Origin: Gordoniibacillus kamchatkensis
GTDB lineage: Bacteria; Bacillota; Bacilli; Paenibacillales; NBRC-103111
Direction: 5' to 3'
Length of the DNA: 45,126 bases
Assembly: GCF_000829455.1 (NCBI RefSeq)
Contig: NZ_JXAK01000057.1
Location: forward strand, 1-45,126
Shown piece by piece: positions 17,378 through 25,595 of the stretch (the stretch's first letter is position 1; the number at the start of each line of letters is the position of its first letter). Made by a program: the position numbers and the translations under genes. Below the pieces are notes generated by a model. That model saw only the letters and a list, made by a program, of their open reading frames with translations. It was not told where the DNA came from and ran no database searches.

Positions 17378-18562
17378 TTATACGCCGGTCGCCGCGGCCG
17401 ATGCCGATGCACCCGGCTTCTCCAACAGCTCGCGCAGCACGTAGGCGATCGCCCCTTGCGCTGTCGCCGTCTCGCCGAGCTCGGAAAAGCGGATCGGCAC
17501 CTCGAACGCCGGAATGTACGGGAACCGCGCCCGGATCGTTGCTTCCATTTTCGGCAGCAGCCAGTCGCGGTAACGGGAAATGGCGCCTCCGACGACGATC
17601 ATTTGCGGGTTGAGAGTATGAATCATGTTGCCGATGCCGATGCCGAGATAAACGCCCGTTCGCTCCAAAGCCGCAAGCGCCGACGCTTCTCCGCTCGCAG
17701 CGCGCTCTGCTATGGCGCTCCCGAGCGGAGGGTCGTAAGCCAGGCCCAGCGCTTCGGCAAGAGCTTGCTCCGAGGCGTAAGTTTCCCAGCAGCCGCGGTT
17801 GCCGCACGAACAGGGGCGGCCGTTCAGCTCGATCGTCGTATGCCCCACCTCGCCGGCATAGCCCCCGGCGCCGCGATACAGCTCGCCTCCGACGATATAA
17901 CCGGCACCGATTCCGGCGCTGACGCTGACATACAGCAGCTCGGTAGCGTGCTGCGCCGCGCCGACGTCATGCTCGGCCAACGCCGCCAGGTTCGCCTCGT
18001 TCTCGACGATGACAGGCACCCCCAGCGCCTCGGCAAGCCGCTCTCGCCAGTCGAGCAGACGCCAATCGTGCGCCGGAACGAACAAAATGCGGCCGCTCGG
18101 CTGTTCGACGAGGCCGGCGATACCGACGCCGACGCCGACGACGCCAAGCGGGCTGTCCGGCAGCTCGGAGCGCAGCTCGCGCATGAGCGCGATGAGCTGC
18201 GACAGCGTCCGCTCCGGGTCGGACGGGGCGTCCAGCTTGCGGCTCAGCTCGCGCAAGGCGTTGCCGCGCAAGTCGGCAACAATGGCCAGCAAGTCGTTGC
18301 GGCGCACATCGAGGCCGATCACGTAACCCGCTTCGGCATCGATTTGCAGCAGCACCGGCTTGCGTCCGCCGCTGGAAGCGCCGATGCCGGTTTCGGCCAC
18401 GAGCCGCTGGCCGATAAGCTCCTCTACAAGCGCCGAGACGGTCGCCCGGGTCAAATGCGTCCTTTTTGCGAGATCGGCGCGCGAAATTGGCGCGTGTCGC
18501 CGGATGAGCCGCAGCAGCGTAGATTTGTTCAACGTTTTCAGCAGCGAGCTGTCGCCGGTCAT
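17378..18562 (-). CDS. xylR: ROK family repressor, XylR-like
   Basis: 394 residues. The N-terminal winged HTH (LLKTLNKSTLLRLIRRHAPISRADLAKRTHLTRATVSALVEEL) is followed by a ROK sugar-kinase-like domain with SSGGRKPVLLQI, GIGAGYIVGG, GYAGEVGHTTI and the zinc motif CSCGNRGCWE. Overall layout matches Bacillus XylR, the xylose-responsive repressor. It is divergent from xylB, with a near-palindromic ROK operator between them. The start at 18562 matches XylR N-termini, although its ribosome binding site is weak; a five-codon ORF overlaps it as ATGA. Confidence 0.9.
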   Translation of the reverse strand: MTGDSSLLKTLNKSTLLRLIRRHAPISRADLAKRTHLTRATVSALVEELIGQRLVAETGIGASSGGRKPVLLQIDAEAGYVIGLDVRRNDLLAIVADLRGNALRELSRKLDAPSDPERTLSQLIALMRELRSELPDSPLGVVGVGVGIAGLVEQPSGRILFVPAHDWRLLDWRERLAEALGVPVIVENEANLAALAEHDVGAAQHATELLYVSVSAGIGAGYIVGGELYRGAGGYAGEVGHTTIELNGRPCSCGNRGCWETYASEQALAEALGLAYDPPLGSAIAERAASGEASALAALERTGVYLGIGIGNMIHTLNPQMIVVGGAISRYRDWLLPKMEATIRARFPYIPAFEVPIRFSELGETATAQGAIAYVLRELLEKPGASASAAATGV

Positions 18563-18601
18563 CGGTTCTTTTTCATGTTCGAGCTCCGTTCGGGAAGGAA
18601 T

Positions 18602-18631
18602 TTGCCGATGCTTATGGAATAAGTATATTAT
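18602..18631 (+). promoter_or_regulatory. Predicted xylB promoter
   Basis: -35 TTGCCG (18602-18607), 18 bases, -10 TATTAT (18626-18631), directly upstream of the XylR-like operator. Confidence 0.5.
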
Positions 18632-18634
18632 CAT

Positions 18635-18657
18635 CTTTGTATATTTAATAAACAAAG
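18635..18657 (+). promoter_or_regulatory. XylR-like operator
   Basis: CTTTGT (18635-18640) and ACAAAG (18652-18657) bound an AT-rich near-palindrome of 23 bases, close to the ROK/XylR box TTTGTTTAATAAACAAA. It sits at the predicted xylB start site. Confidence 0.65.
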
Positions 18658-18684
18658 TAAAGAGCGAATGGAGCGTGCCCAATC

Positions 18685-20220
18685 ATGAAGCATTATGTAG
18701 GCATCGATATCGGCACATCTGCAGTCAAATGTATTGTAGTGGATGAGCAAGGCGCCGTCAAAGGTAGCCACAGCGCCGAATACCCGCTGCTGCAGCCGCA
18801 CCCGGGCTGGGCCGAGCAGCATCCCGAACAGTGGTGGAATAGCTCGGCCGCCTGTATCGCGGCGCTGCTGGCCAAAACCGGGCTGAGCGGCGAACACATC
18901 GCCGCAGTCGGCCTGTCCGGCCAAATGCACGGCTCGGTGTTTCTCGACGAAGCGCTGCAGGTCATCAGGCCCGCGCTGCTTTGGTGCGATCAGCGCACCG
19001 GCACGCAGACGGCGGAAATCGAGCGCGTCATCGGCCCGGACCGGCTCGGCCGATTGACCGGCAACCGCGCACTGACGGGATTTACTGCGCCGAAGGTGCT
19101 GTGGCTGCGCGACGAAGAACCGCACCATTACGCTCGAGTCCGCCATCTGCTGCTGCCTAAAGACTACGTCAGACTGCAATTGACAGGCGAGCTCGGCATG
19201 GACGTAGCCGATGCCAGCGGCACGCTGCTGCTCGACGTCGAAAGCAGGCGCTGGTCGAAGGAGGTGACGGAGCTGCTCGGCATCCCGCTTTCGTGGCTGC
19301 CGCCGCTGCATGAAAGCAGCGACATAGCCGGCCGCATTACTGCCAAAGCGGCAGCGGCCACCGGCCTCGCCGCGGGCACGCCGGTTGTCGCCGGAGGCGG
19401 CGACCAAGCGTGCGGCGCCGTCGGCGTCGGCGTCGTGCGCCGCGGCATCGCCTCCGTCGCGCTCGGCACGTCGGGCGTCGTCTTCGTCCACGACGACGCC
19501 TATACGGCCGACGCCGCGTACCGTCTCCATTCGTTTTGCCACGGCGTGCCGGGCAAATGGCACCGGATGGGCGTCATGCTCGCCGCCGGCGGCTCCTTCC
19601 AATGGTGGCGCAACCATTTTGCCCACGAAGAGCTGGCCCGTGCCGCAGCGGAAGGACGGGACGTTTACGACTTGCTCACCTCGGCCGCCGCGGCCGCTCC
19701 GCTCGGCAGCGAAGGCTTGCTGTTTTTGCCTTATTTGACCGGAGAGCGGACGCCGCATCCCGACCCGGAGGCGCGAGGCGGCTTTATCGGCCTCAATCTG
19801 CGCCATACGAAAGCGCACTTGACCAGAGCCGTCATCGAAGGCATCACCTTCGGGCTCCGCGATTCGCTCGAGCTCATTCGCGCTTCCGGCGTCGCGGTCA
19901 GCGAGCTTCGCCTGAACGGCGGCGGCGCTCGCAGCCCGTTCTGGCGGCAGCTGATTGCCGACGTATTCGGCATTCCGGTCGTGACCGTCAACTCGACGGA
20001 CGGCCCGGCTTACGGCGCCGCCGTGATGGCTGCCTCCGGCGCAAGCGGCCGTTCCATTCCCGAGCTGTGCGAGGCCTGGATTCGGGTCGTCACCCGCGAG
20101 GAACCGATCGCCGCGAACAGTGCCGCGTACGAGCCGTACTACGAGACGTACCGCAGCCTGTATCCGGCGCTGCAAACCGCGATGCATACGCTGAGCGGGC
20201 TGGCGCAGCAAGGGCAGTAA
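18685..20220 (+). CDS. xylB: Xylulokinase (FGGY family)
   Basis: 511 residues. FGGY kinase features: GIDIGTSAVKCIVVDE (N-terminal phosphate loop), GLSGQMHGSV (the xylulokinase-type active site with MHG), GGGDQACGAVGVG, and the FGGY signature LNGGGARSPFWRQLIADVFGIPV. It phosphorylates D-xylulose for entry to the pentose phosphate pathway. Divergent from xylR with a shared operator. xylA is not adjacent, which is less common; substrate assignment therefore rests on sequence plus the regulator. Confidence 0.92.
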   Translation: MKHYVGIDIGTSAVKCIVVDEQGAVKGSHSAEYPLLQPHPGWAEQHPEQWWNSSAACIAALLAKTGLSGEHIAAVGLSGQMHGSVFLDEALQVIRPALLWCDQRTGTQTAEIERVIGPDRLGRLTGNRALTGFTAPKVLWLRDEEPHHYARVRHLLLPKDYVRLQLTGELGMDVADASGTLLLDVESRRWSKEVTELLGIPLSWLPPLHESSDIAGRITAKAAAATGLAAGTPVVAGGGDQACGAVGVGVVRRGIASVALGTSGVVFVHDDAYTADAAYRLHSFCHGVPGKWHRMGVMLAAGGSFQWWRNHFAHEELARAAAEGRDVYDLLTSAAAAAPLGSEGLLFLPYLTGERTPHPDPEARGGFIGLNLRHTKAHLTRAVIEGITFGLRDSLELIRASGVAVSELRLNGGGARSPFWRQLIADVFGIPVVTVNSTDGPAYGAAVMAASGASGRSIPELCEAWIRVVTREEPIAANSAAYEPYYETYRSLYPALQTAMHTLSGLAQQGQ

Positions 20221-20230
20221 GCGGAGTTGC

Positions 20231-20439
20231 AGGGATAGGCGGCTTACGACGCCTGCATTCACTGCAGTTGGAAGCTTACGTCGTCCCTTCTGGCGTCCGC
20301 GTTCACTGCGGTGGACTCTTACGTCGTCCTTTCTGGCGTCCGCGTTCATTGCAGTGGAAGCTTACGTCGTCCTTTCTGGCGTCCGCGTTCACTGAAGTGG
20401 AAGCTTACGCTGTCCTTTCTGGCGTCCGCGTTCACTGCT
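20231..20439. repeat. 43-bp tandem repeat, four units
   Basis: Units at 20267-20310, 20311-20353, 20354-20396 and 20397-20439 (the first has one extra base), with a partial relative from 20231. Each carries GCTTACGTCGTCC, TTTCTGGCGTCC and GCGTTCACTG with few changes. The core aligns with dispersed repeat copy B at 26 of 35 positions by eye. It follows the xylB stop by 46 bases. The rest of the gene-free stretch 20221-20931 holds a short 24-bp repeat and a terminator. Confidence 0.85.
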
Positions 20440-20698
20440 GTGAAATCAGGTAAGTATAAAGCTATCAGACAGCTCCGAATGGCGGAATAAAGTCCATAGT
20501 CGCTAAAAAGAGACTCGACGGACGCTGAATTTGGGCCAAAATGGATTAACCGGCCGTCAGCGCCTCGAAGGGCTTTTCATGCGAATTTTCGTCTCTATAT
20601 TGAGAACAATCGGTCCTTGTACGTTCATTCCGTCAAATCGGCGCCTAATAGCGTCCCCAAAGACGCTGCATAACGAACCGGTTCTTTAAACTGCTCGT

Positions 20699-20770
20699 CC
20701 CGCCTGTTCACCGGCAAACCCGCCCGCCGATCCACCAGCCACCCTTCCCGCCGCTCCACCGGCCAGCCTG
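20699..20770. repeat. Three imperfect 24-bp tandem units
   Basis: Units at 20699, 20723 and 20747, each starting CCCGCC and containing TCCACC or TTCACC. On the minus strand they encode an 8-residue repeat ending in acidic-RR-type residues (VERRE, VDRRA, VNRRD) within an open frame of about 52 codons that lacks a good start. Possibly a gene remnant. Confidence 0.5.
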
Positions 20771-20862
20771 CACGCCAATCCTACAAATTGGCAGATAATC
20801 TGCCATCTGGTCCATTTCAACATAGCATGGACCATTGCGTAAGCCGACGCTTTTCCAGCCGC

Positions 20863-20911
20863 AAAAAGAACCCGACATTCGGCGCGATGCCGTCTGTCGG
20901 GTTCTTTTTCA
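20863..20911 (-). terminator. Terminator of the transaldolase gene
   Basis: Stem AAAAAGAACCCGACA / TGTCGGGTTCTTTTT with a GC-rich loop, 21 bases past the stop at 20932. Confidence 0.9.
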
Positions 20912-20931
20912 AGCTTGCCGTGCCGTTAAGG

Positions 20932-21588
20932 TTAAAACGTCTTCTGCCCGGCGCCCTCCCAATCGGCGAGAAAGCGCTGAATGCCGGCGTCGGTTAGCGG
21001 GTGCTTCATCATCGACTCGATCACCTTGTACGGCACCGTGGCGATATCCGCACCGAGCTTCGCCGCTTCGATGACGTGGGTTGAGTGGCGCACGCTCGCC
21101 GATATGATTTCGGACTTGATGTCGTGCATGCGGAAAATTTGCACGATCTCCTCGATCAGATTCATGCCGATCATATTGATGTCGTCGAGCCGCCCGATGA
21201 ACGGCGACACGTACGTCGCTCCCGCCCGCGCCGCGAGCAGCGCCTGCGGCGAGCTGAAAATGAGCGTAACGTTCGTCTTGATGCCCATCTCGGTAAACCG
21301 CTTGGTCGCCTTCAGTCCATCGGCGGTCATCGGCACTTTAATGACGATGCCCGGGCCGAGCGAAGCCAGCTTTTTGCCTTGCTCCACCATTTCGTCGGCG
21401 TCCAGCGAAATCACTTCGGCGCTGATCGGCAAATCGCCGACGATCGCACTGATTTCCTTAACGGTTTCGAAAAAATCGCGCCCTTCTTTCGCAATAAGCG
21501 AAGGATTCGTCGTAACCCCGGCAATAACGCCGAGTTCATGCGCTTTGCGGATTTCTTCCACGTTTGCGGTATCGATAAACAGTTTCAT
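20932..21588 (-). CDS. Transaldolase, fructose-6-phosphate aldolase type
   Basis: 218 residues, the short FSA/TalC length. [32 protein letters not shown], the Schiff-base Lys in GIVIKVPMT, and [15 protein letters not shown] are all class I transaldolase/FSA signatures. It works in the non-oxidative pentose phosphate pathway or as a fructose-6-phosphate aldolase; sequence alone does not separate the two. The start at 21588 has GGGAGAGG 5 bases upstream; the longer frame is not protein-like. It lies just downstream of the 6S RNA gene. Confidence 0.93.
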   Translation of the reverse strand: MKLFIDTANVEEIRKAHELGVIAGVTTNPSLIAKEGRDFFETVKEISAIVGDLPISAEVISLDADEMVEQGKKLASLGPGIVIKVPMTADGLKATKRFTEMGIKTNVTLIFSSPQALLAARAGATYVSPFIGRLDDINMIGMNLIEEIVQIFRMHDIKSEIISASVRHSTHVIEAAKLGADIATVPYKVIESMMKHPLTDAGIQRFLADWEGAGQKTF

Positions 21589-21702
21589 GTGCGCCTCTCC
21601 CTGCTTCCATATTTTTTCTCCCGACCTCATCGTAAAAAAAGTACACGCCGAAGTCAACAGCGACGCCAAAACGCCCGCTGACTTTAGCATGTACGAAACA
21701 AA

Positions 21703-21731
21703 AATAAAAAAATCGGGGCTCTCCCCGATTG
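21703..21731 (-). terminator. Terminator after 6S RNA
   Basis: On the minus strand, AATCGGGG-AGAG-CCCCGATT followed by a T-run; it would end the 6S precursor. Confidence 0.8.
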
Positions 21732-21744
21732 TAAGTAAAAAAAT

Positions 21745-21927
21745 AAAACCCGCCTATGCCGTCCGGTCTTTATGTTTCGAAACCTGCATAGCAGGTGGGT
21801 GTCCGCAGCAGCGCTTTTGAAGTCCCTTTTCGAGGGCATGACAGCCGCGCTGCAATGTAGAACTCCCTGGAAACATAATCAAAGGTTTCAAACACGATAA
21901 AACCGAAACGAACATCGCAGGATTTGT
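21745..21927 (-). ncRNA. ssrS: 6S RNA
   Basis: About 183 nt on the minus strand. 5' CCTGC-ATG pairs with 3' CAT-GGCGGG to form the closing stem. TTCGGTTTTATCGTGTTTGAAACC-type sequence near the 5' end is largely complementary to GGTTTCGAAACATAAAGACCGG near the 3' end, and the apical arm GCAGCGC / GCGCTGC encloses a CCCTCGAAAAGGG hairpin. Between these lies an unpaired central region with CACCCACCTGC. This one long interrupted hairpin, with the typical CGGCATAGGCGGG end, is the 6S architecture. 6S RNA binds sigma-A RNA polymerase and restrains it in stationary phase. Ends are estimated from the promoter and closing stem. Single-stretch sequences here are cited in part only. Confidence 0.82.
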
Positions 21928-21933
21928 AACCTT

Positions 21934-21962
21934 ATTATATCCGGCAGCGGCGGGAAAGTAAA
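21934..21962 (-). promoter_or_regulatory. 6S RNA promoter
   Basis: On the minus strand, TTTACT (21957-21962), 17 bases, TATAAT (21934-21939), placing the start near 21927. Confidence 0.7.
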
Positions 21963-22022
21963 CTCGGAGAAGCTTGGGCGCCGTGCCTTTCTTTCACCTA
22001 TAGTGTCCATTTTCCGGAAGCT

Positions 22023-22805
22023 CTATTCCCTTTTTCCATCCTCCGGGGCGGCTGAGCTGTCTTCGGCGGCTTCCGCGTCTTCCTCCAGCTTGGCTTGCTC
22101 CTTCTCCGCCAGCTCTTGCTGCTTTTGCTGCAGCCGGGAGAACGAGCGATGAAAAATCCAGAACGAGAACGCCGCCATCAGACTGCCCATAAAGAACGGA
22201 ATAAGGAACGTAAACTTGGCGGTGCTAACCCAAACGATAATGCCGTTGCAAACGACCAGCGATACGGAAGCGATCGGATTGCCGATCGTAATGAGCAGCG
22301 CGTTTTTGACAATTTGCAGCGTTTTCATGTGCAGGTGCACGATGATCGAGAAGAAGTTGAACAAAGACGCAATCAAGATCACGGCAAACGTAATGAACAG
22401 CACGGATAACAGCTTGAGCGAGCCGGCTTGCGTCAAATAGAAACGGTAATTCACGAACAAAATGACGCCGATCACGGCGTACAAAATGCCGCCGACCATG
22501 CTTTGCACATAATTTTCCTTGTATCCGCGGAAAAATGTTTTGAACATCGGCACGTCGCCTTCGCCGGTCACCCACTTGCGAGCAACCGTAAACAGCGCCG
22601 CGGTAGCCGGAAACAGCGTAAACGGTGCGACAATCGCCATCAGAATAAGCGATTGCTGAAACACTTCGACGCCGCTGATGACGCCGACAAGCAGCAAATA
22701 AAAAAACGGAATCGAGCATACAATCCAAAGCAAATTCGTTACGGACAGGCGCATGATCCATTCGGAGATGCGGTAAAACCCGCCCATCAACCCTTTCATT
22801 TCCAA
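22023..22805 (-). CDS. YesL-like membrane protein (DUF624)
   Basis: 260 residues. About five membrane segments; the N-terminal MGGFYRISEWIMRLSVTNLLWIVCSIPFF and FPATAALFTVARKW are DUF624/YesL signatures. The C-terminus is a charged, Glu-rich tail with coiled-coil character (LQQKQQELAEKEQAKLEEDAE). YesL proteins often sit beside sugar ABC transporters, but none is here; function unknown. A TTG start at 22805 has GGGAGG 9 bases upstream; ATG at 22799 is the alternative. Confidence 0.88.
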   Translation of the reverse strand: MEMKGLMGGFYRISEWIMRLSVTNLLWIVCSIPFFYLLLVGVISGVEVFQQSLILMAIVAPFTLFPATAALFTVARKWVTGEGDVPMFKTFFRGYKENYVQSMVGGILYAVIGVILFVNYRFYLTQAGSLKLLSVLFITFAVILIASLFNFFSIIVHLHMKTLQIVKNALLITIGNPIASVSLVVCNGIIVWVSTAKFTFLIPFFMGSLMAAFSFWIFHRSFSRLQQKQQELAEKEQAKLEEDAEAAEDSSAAPEDGKRE

Positions 22806-22959
22806 AACAAGTGTCCTCCCTTGTCGCTGGCTTGGCTGTACCCATTATAGCCTATTTTCCGGATTGTAGGTAGTCGCCCTCGTACATCGTCCTTTCCCGA
22901 CATAAAATGAAATTGCCTGAGGGCGGCTATACTATAAATTTATGGGAGGTTGACCGCTA

Positions 22960-23058
22960 ATGTCCCATGTTGCCGGTTACGGCTTGACGTCAGCAAGCGC
23001 CATTCTCGTTTTGTTCATTCTGCTTGTGATCATCAGCCGCACAATTATGTTCTACTGA
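22960..23058 (+). CDS. YjcZ-like small hydrophobic sporulation protein
   Basis: 32 residues: a short polar start (MSHVAGYG) followed by a hydrophobic helix ILVLFILLVIISRTI. This matches the outline of YjcZ/SscA-type peptides of spore formers, which have a glycine/tyrosine-rich start and an LVLFILLVI helix. GGGAGG lies 10 bases upstream. A TATACTATA upstream resembles a sigma-K -10 (CATAnnnTA), consistent with mother-cell expression, but this is weak evidence. Followed by a strong terminator. Confidence 0.65.
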   Translation: MSHVAGYGLTSASAILVLFILLVIISRTIMFY

Positions 23059-23078
23059 GATGTCCGACCCAGAGCTTC

Positions 23079-23124
23079 AAAAAAAGACGAGGCCCGCCAG
23101 TGTCGGGGCCTCGTCTTTTTTTGT
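23079..23124. terminator. Bidirectional terminator between the small ORF and the helicase gene
   Basis: Stem AAAAAAGACGAGGCCC / GGGGCCTCGTCTTTTTTT with A and T runs on both sides. Confidence 0.92.
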
Positions 23125-23132
23125 TGCAATGC

Positions 23133-24707
23133 TTATACGAACGTTTCCTCGTTGCTCCGCGGCGCGCGGTCGCGATCGCGGTCGCGGTCACGGCCACCAC
23201 CGTCGCGGCCCCCGTCCCGGCCGCGCGAGTAGCCGCCGCGATTGTCGCCGTCGCGGCGCGGATAACGGTCGCCGCCCCGGCCGCCGTAACCGCCGTCGCG
23301 GCGACGGTCGCCCCAACCGGAGCCGTAGCGCCCTTCGACTTTGCGGCCCGAGTTGCGAATATCGGGACGGCGCTTTTTGGCGCGGATCGGATCTTCCGGC
23401 GTCAGCTCGATCTCGACTTCCTTCTTCTCGCCGGTCAGCAGTTTGAGCGCCGCCGCCAGCAAATTGACGGAGTCGTATTGCTCGAGAAGCTGAATCGCCA
23501 TCCCTTTGAATTCGTTTTGCATCTCTTTGTCCATGACGTCGATAATGCGCTCCGCCGTCACCTTCTGCTTGCCTTCCAGCGCTTCGGCCAAGCTCGGCAA
23601 AGGCTTTTTCGGAATTCTATGGCGCGTTACCTTCTCGATAAAATGCAGGTGGTCGATTTCGCGCGGCGTCACGAACGTCCACGCTGTGCCTTCTTTGCCG
23701 GCCCGGCCCGTACGGCCGATCCGGTGCACATAGCTTTCCGGATCTTGCGGCAAGTCGAAGTTGACGACGTGGGTCACGCCCGATACGTCCAATCCGCGGG
23801 CGGCAACGTCGGTAGCGACGAGAACGTCGATCGTGCCGTCGCGGAACTTGCGCATCACGTTGTCGCGCTGGTTTTGCGACAAGTCGCCGTGCAGCCCTTC
23901 GGCGGAATAGCCGCGCTTCTGCAGCGCTTCGGTCAGCTCGTCGACGCGGCGCTTCGTCCGGCCGAACACGATCGCCAGCTCCGGCGCTTCAATATCGATC
24001 AAGCGGGACAGCGCTTCGAACTTCTGCTTTTCGTGCACTTCGATGTAGGCTTGCTCGATGAGCGGTGCGCTCACTTGCTTCGGAATGACCGACACGTGCT
24101 CCGGGTTCGTCAGGAACTGGTTCGCCAGCTTCTGGATGTTCGGCGGCATCGTTGCCGAGAACAGCATCGTATGGCGGTTTTGCGGAACGAGTCCGAGAAT
24201 CGACTGAATATCGTCCATGAAGCCCATGTCCAGCATTTCGTCCGCTTCGTCGAGCACGACCGTCTGCACGTCGTCGAGCTTGATCGTCTTGCGGTTAATG
24301 TGGTCCAGCAAGCGGCCCGGCGTGCCGATAATAATTTGCGGCTTCTTCTTCAGAGCGCGGATTTGCTTCACGATATCTTGTCCGCCATAAATCGGCAAGG
24401 AACGTATCCCTTTGAATCTGCCGAGCTTGCCGATCTCCTCTGCGACTTGAATCGCCAGCTCGCGCGTCGGACACATGACGAGCGCTACGATCCGGTCTTC
24501 ATTCACATCGATCTTGTTGACGAGCGGCACGCCGAAGGCGGCCGTTTTCCCCGTCCCCGTCTGCGCTTGGCCGATCAGGTCGCGTCCCTCCAAGGCGAGC
24601 GGGATCGTTTTTTCCTGAATCGGGGTAGACTCTTCAAAGCCCATCTCCGTAATGGCCCGCAACACTTTCGGCTCCAGACCGAATTCCTGAAATGTTTTCA
24701 ACTCCAT
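23133..24707 (-). CDS. cshA: DEAD-box RNA helicase, CshA-like
   Basis: 524 residues. Motifs in order: Q motif ([16 protein letters not shown]), I (AQTGTGKT), Ia (PTRELAIQ), Ib (TPGRLLDH), II (VLDEADEML), III (FSATMP), IV ([12 protein letters not shown]), V ([12 protein letters not shown]), VI ([15 protein letters not shown]). The C-terminal tail is an RGG/RD-rich RNA-binding region ([16 protein letters not shown], then RD repeats). CshA helicases act in ribosome assembly, mRNA turnover and cold adaptation. AAAGGAGAT lies 4 bases upstream of the ATG. The leader is about 180 nt, typical of cold-regulated helicase mRNAs. Confidence 0.95.
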   Translation of the reverse strand: MELKTFQEFGLEPKVLRAITEMGFEESTPIQEKTIPLALEGRDLIGQAQTGTGKTAAFGVPLVNKIDVNEDRIVALVMCPTRELAIQVAEEIGKLGRFKGIRSLPIYGGQDIVKQIRALKKKPQIIIGTPGRLLDHINRKTIKLDDVQTVVLDEADEMLDMGFMDDIQSILGLVPQNRHTMLFSATMPPNIQKLANQFLTNPEHVSVIPKQVSAPLIEQAYIEVHEKQKFEALSRLIDIEAPELAIVFGRTKRRVDELTEALQKRGYSAEGLHGDLSQNQRDNVMRKFRDGTIDVLVATDVAARGLDVSGVTHVVNFDLPQDPESYVHRIGRTGRAGKEGTAWTFVTPREIDHLHFIEKVTRHRIPKKPLPSLAEALEGKQKVTAERIIDVMDKEMQNEFKGMAIQLLEQYDSVNLLAAALKLLTGEKKEVEIELTPEDPIRAKKRRPDIRNSGRKVEGRYGSGWGDRRRDGGYGGRGGDRYPRRDGDNRGGYSRGRDGGRDGGGRDRDRDRDRAPRSNEETFV

Positions 24708-24888
24708 CCAATCTCCTTTGTGAAAGGGGGCTGTATTTTGCCCCTCTGTCTGTATTTATCCTTAAGGTCGACACCTCATGGCTCCAGTATTCCATAGCTG
24801 CGCCATTAGAATTCCATAGCTGCGCCTCAGGAATTCCAAGCTGATCCGCATGACCATTCATTCGCATTAGCCGAACTTAAGAACATCT
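24708..24888 (-). promoter_or_regulatory. Long structured 5' leader of the helicase gene
   Basis: Between the predicted start site and the ATG. On the minus strand it contains two direct copies of GGCGCAGCTATGGAAT (about 22 bases apart) and a GGGGC-AAAATACA-GCCCC hairpin just before the ribosome binding site. The layout suggests post-transcriptional control, for example by temperature or by the helicase itself. Confidence 0.45.
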
Positions 24889-24893
24889 TGTTT

Positions 24894-24902
24894 ATTATAG
24901 CA
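24894..24902 (-). promoter_or_regulatory. Extended -10 promoter of the helicase gene
   Basis: TGCTATAAT on the minus strand (TATAAT 24894-24899); a weak TTGGCA lies 19 bases further upstream. Confidence 0.55.
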
Positions 24903-24949
24903 CAGGCGTGTTATCCTTTGCCAACAGCGCGCTGAAGTTAAAAAAAGTC

Positions 24950-24977
24950 CGAAACCTTCGCTCCCTTCGTACGTATT
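24950..24977 (+). promoter_or_regulatory. ECF (sigma-W-like) promoter of the DUF4178 operon
   Basis: CGAAAC (24950-24955), exactly 16 bases, CGTATT (24972-24977). The Bacillus sigma-W consensus is TGAAAC-N16-CGTATA. The DUF4178 start is about 45 bases beyond the predicted start site. Confidence 0.6.
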
Positions 24978-25026
24978 ACTTGATAATTGCAACGTACCGC
25001 TGAAGGATGAGGAGCGAAATTCCGTT

Positions 25027-25566
25027 ATGTCGATATTCAAACGCATTGGCGATATTGTCCGCAGCAATCGTCCCGAGCCGCCGGCCGCGCCGCAGCTCGA
25101 CCCGTTCGAGCATTCCCGGCCCGGCGACATCGTAGAGGTCGACCTCGAACAGTATGTCATTTCCGGCAAAGTGACTTATTTCGACCGCGGCTATGCGCCC
25201 CACCGCTTTGCTTACTATATCCGGAGCGGCAAAGAGATCCGCTGCCTCATCGTGGAGAAGGGGCGAGTGAACGAGTGCTTCCTGTGCTCGTTCCTGGAAG
25301 GGGCGCTCGACGACCCGAACAACGTGCCGACGCAGCTCGACGTCGACGGCGAAACGTCTTACAATCTCGAGCATCATCGCAGCGACGTGACCCGGACGGA
25401 AGGAAATACCGATTTCCGAACGGGGGACGATGTATTATTTTGGCGTTATCTCGGAGCGGAGAACCGCTACTTCTTCTTGCAGTGGCAAGACGGTAAATTC
25501 GTCGCGATGGAAGGCGAAAAAATTCCTCCCGCCGACATCAAATTTATGACGTCCAGCGGACGTTGA
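25027..25566 (+). CDS. DUF4178 domain protein
   Basis: 179 residues, soluble and acidic. The core PGDIVEVDLEQYVISGKVTYFDRGYAPHRFAYYI and the later EGNTDFRTGDDVLFWRYLG, RYFFLQWQDGKF are typical of DUF4178, a beta-rich domain of unknown function. These genes usually stand beside a DUF4247 lipoprotein gene, as here, in envelope-stress type operons. The start has GGAG 12 bases upstream, somewhat far. The upstream ECF-type promoter supports a role in cell envelope stress. Confidence 0.82.
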   Translation: MSIFKRIGDIVRSNRPEPPAAPQLDPFEHSRPGDIVEVDLEQYVISGKVTYFDRGYAPHRFAYYIRSGKEIRCLIVEKGRVNECFLCSFLEGALDDPNNVPTQLDVDGETSYNLEHHRSDVTRTEGNTDFRTGDDVLFWRYLGAENRYFFLQWQDGKFVAMEGEKIPPADIKFMTSSGR

Positions 25567-25595
25567 CATCACAAGCAGAAAGCGGGTGAACGGAC

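Noticed and set aside
18631-20349. 572-codon open frame on the minus strand
   Set aside because: Antisense to xylB, which has complete FGGY motifs; the shadow frame has none.
22950-24797. 615-codon open frame on the plus strand
   Set aside because: Antisense to the DEAD-box helicase; low-complexity Ala/Arg/Val sequence caused by the RGG tail and GC bias.
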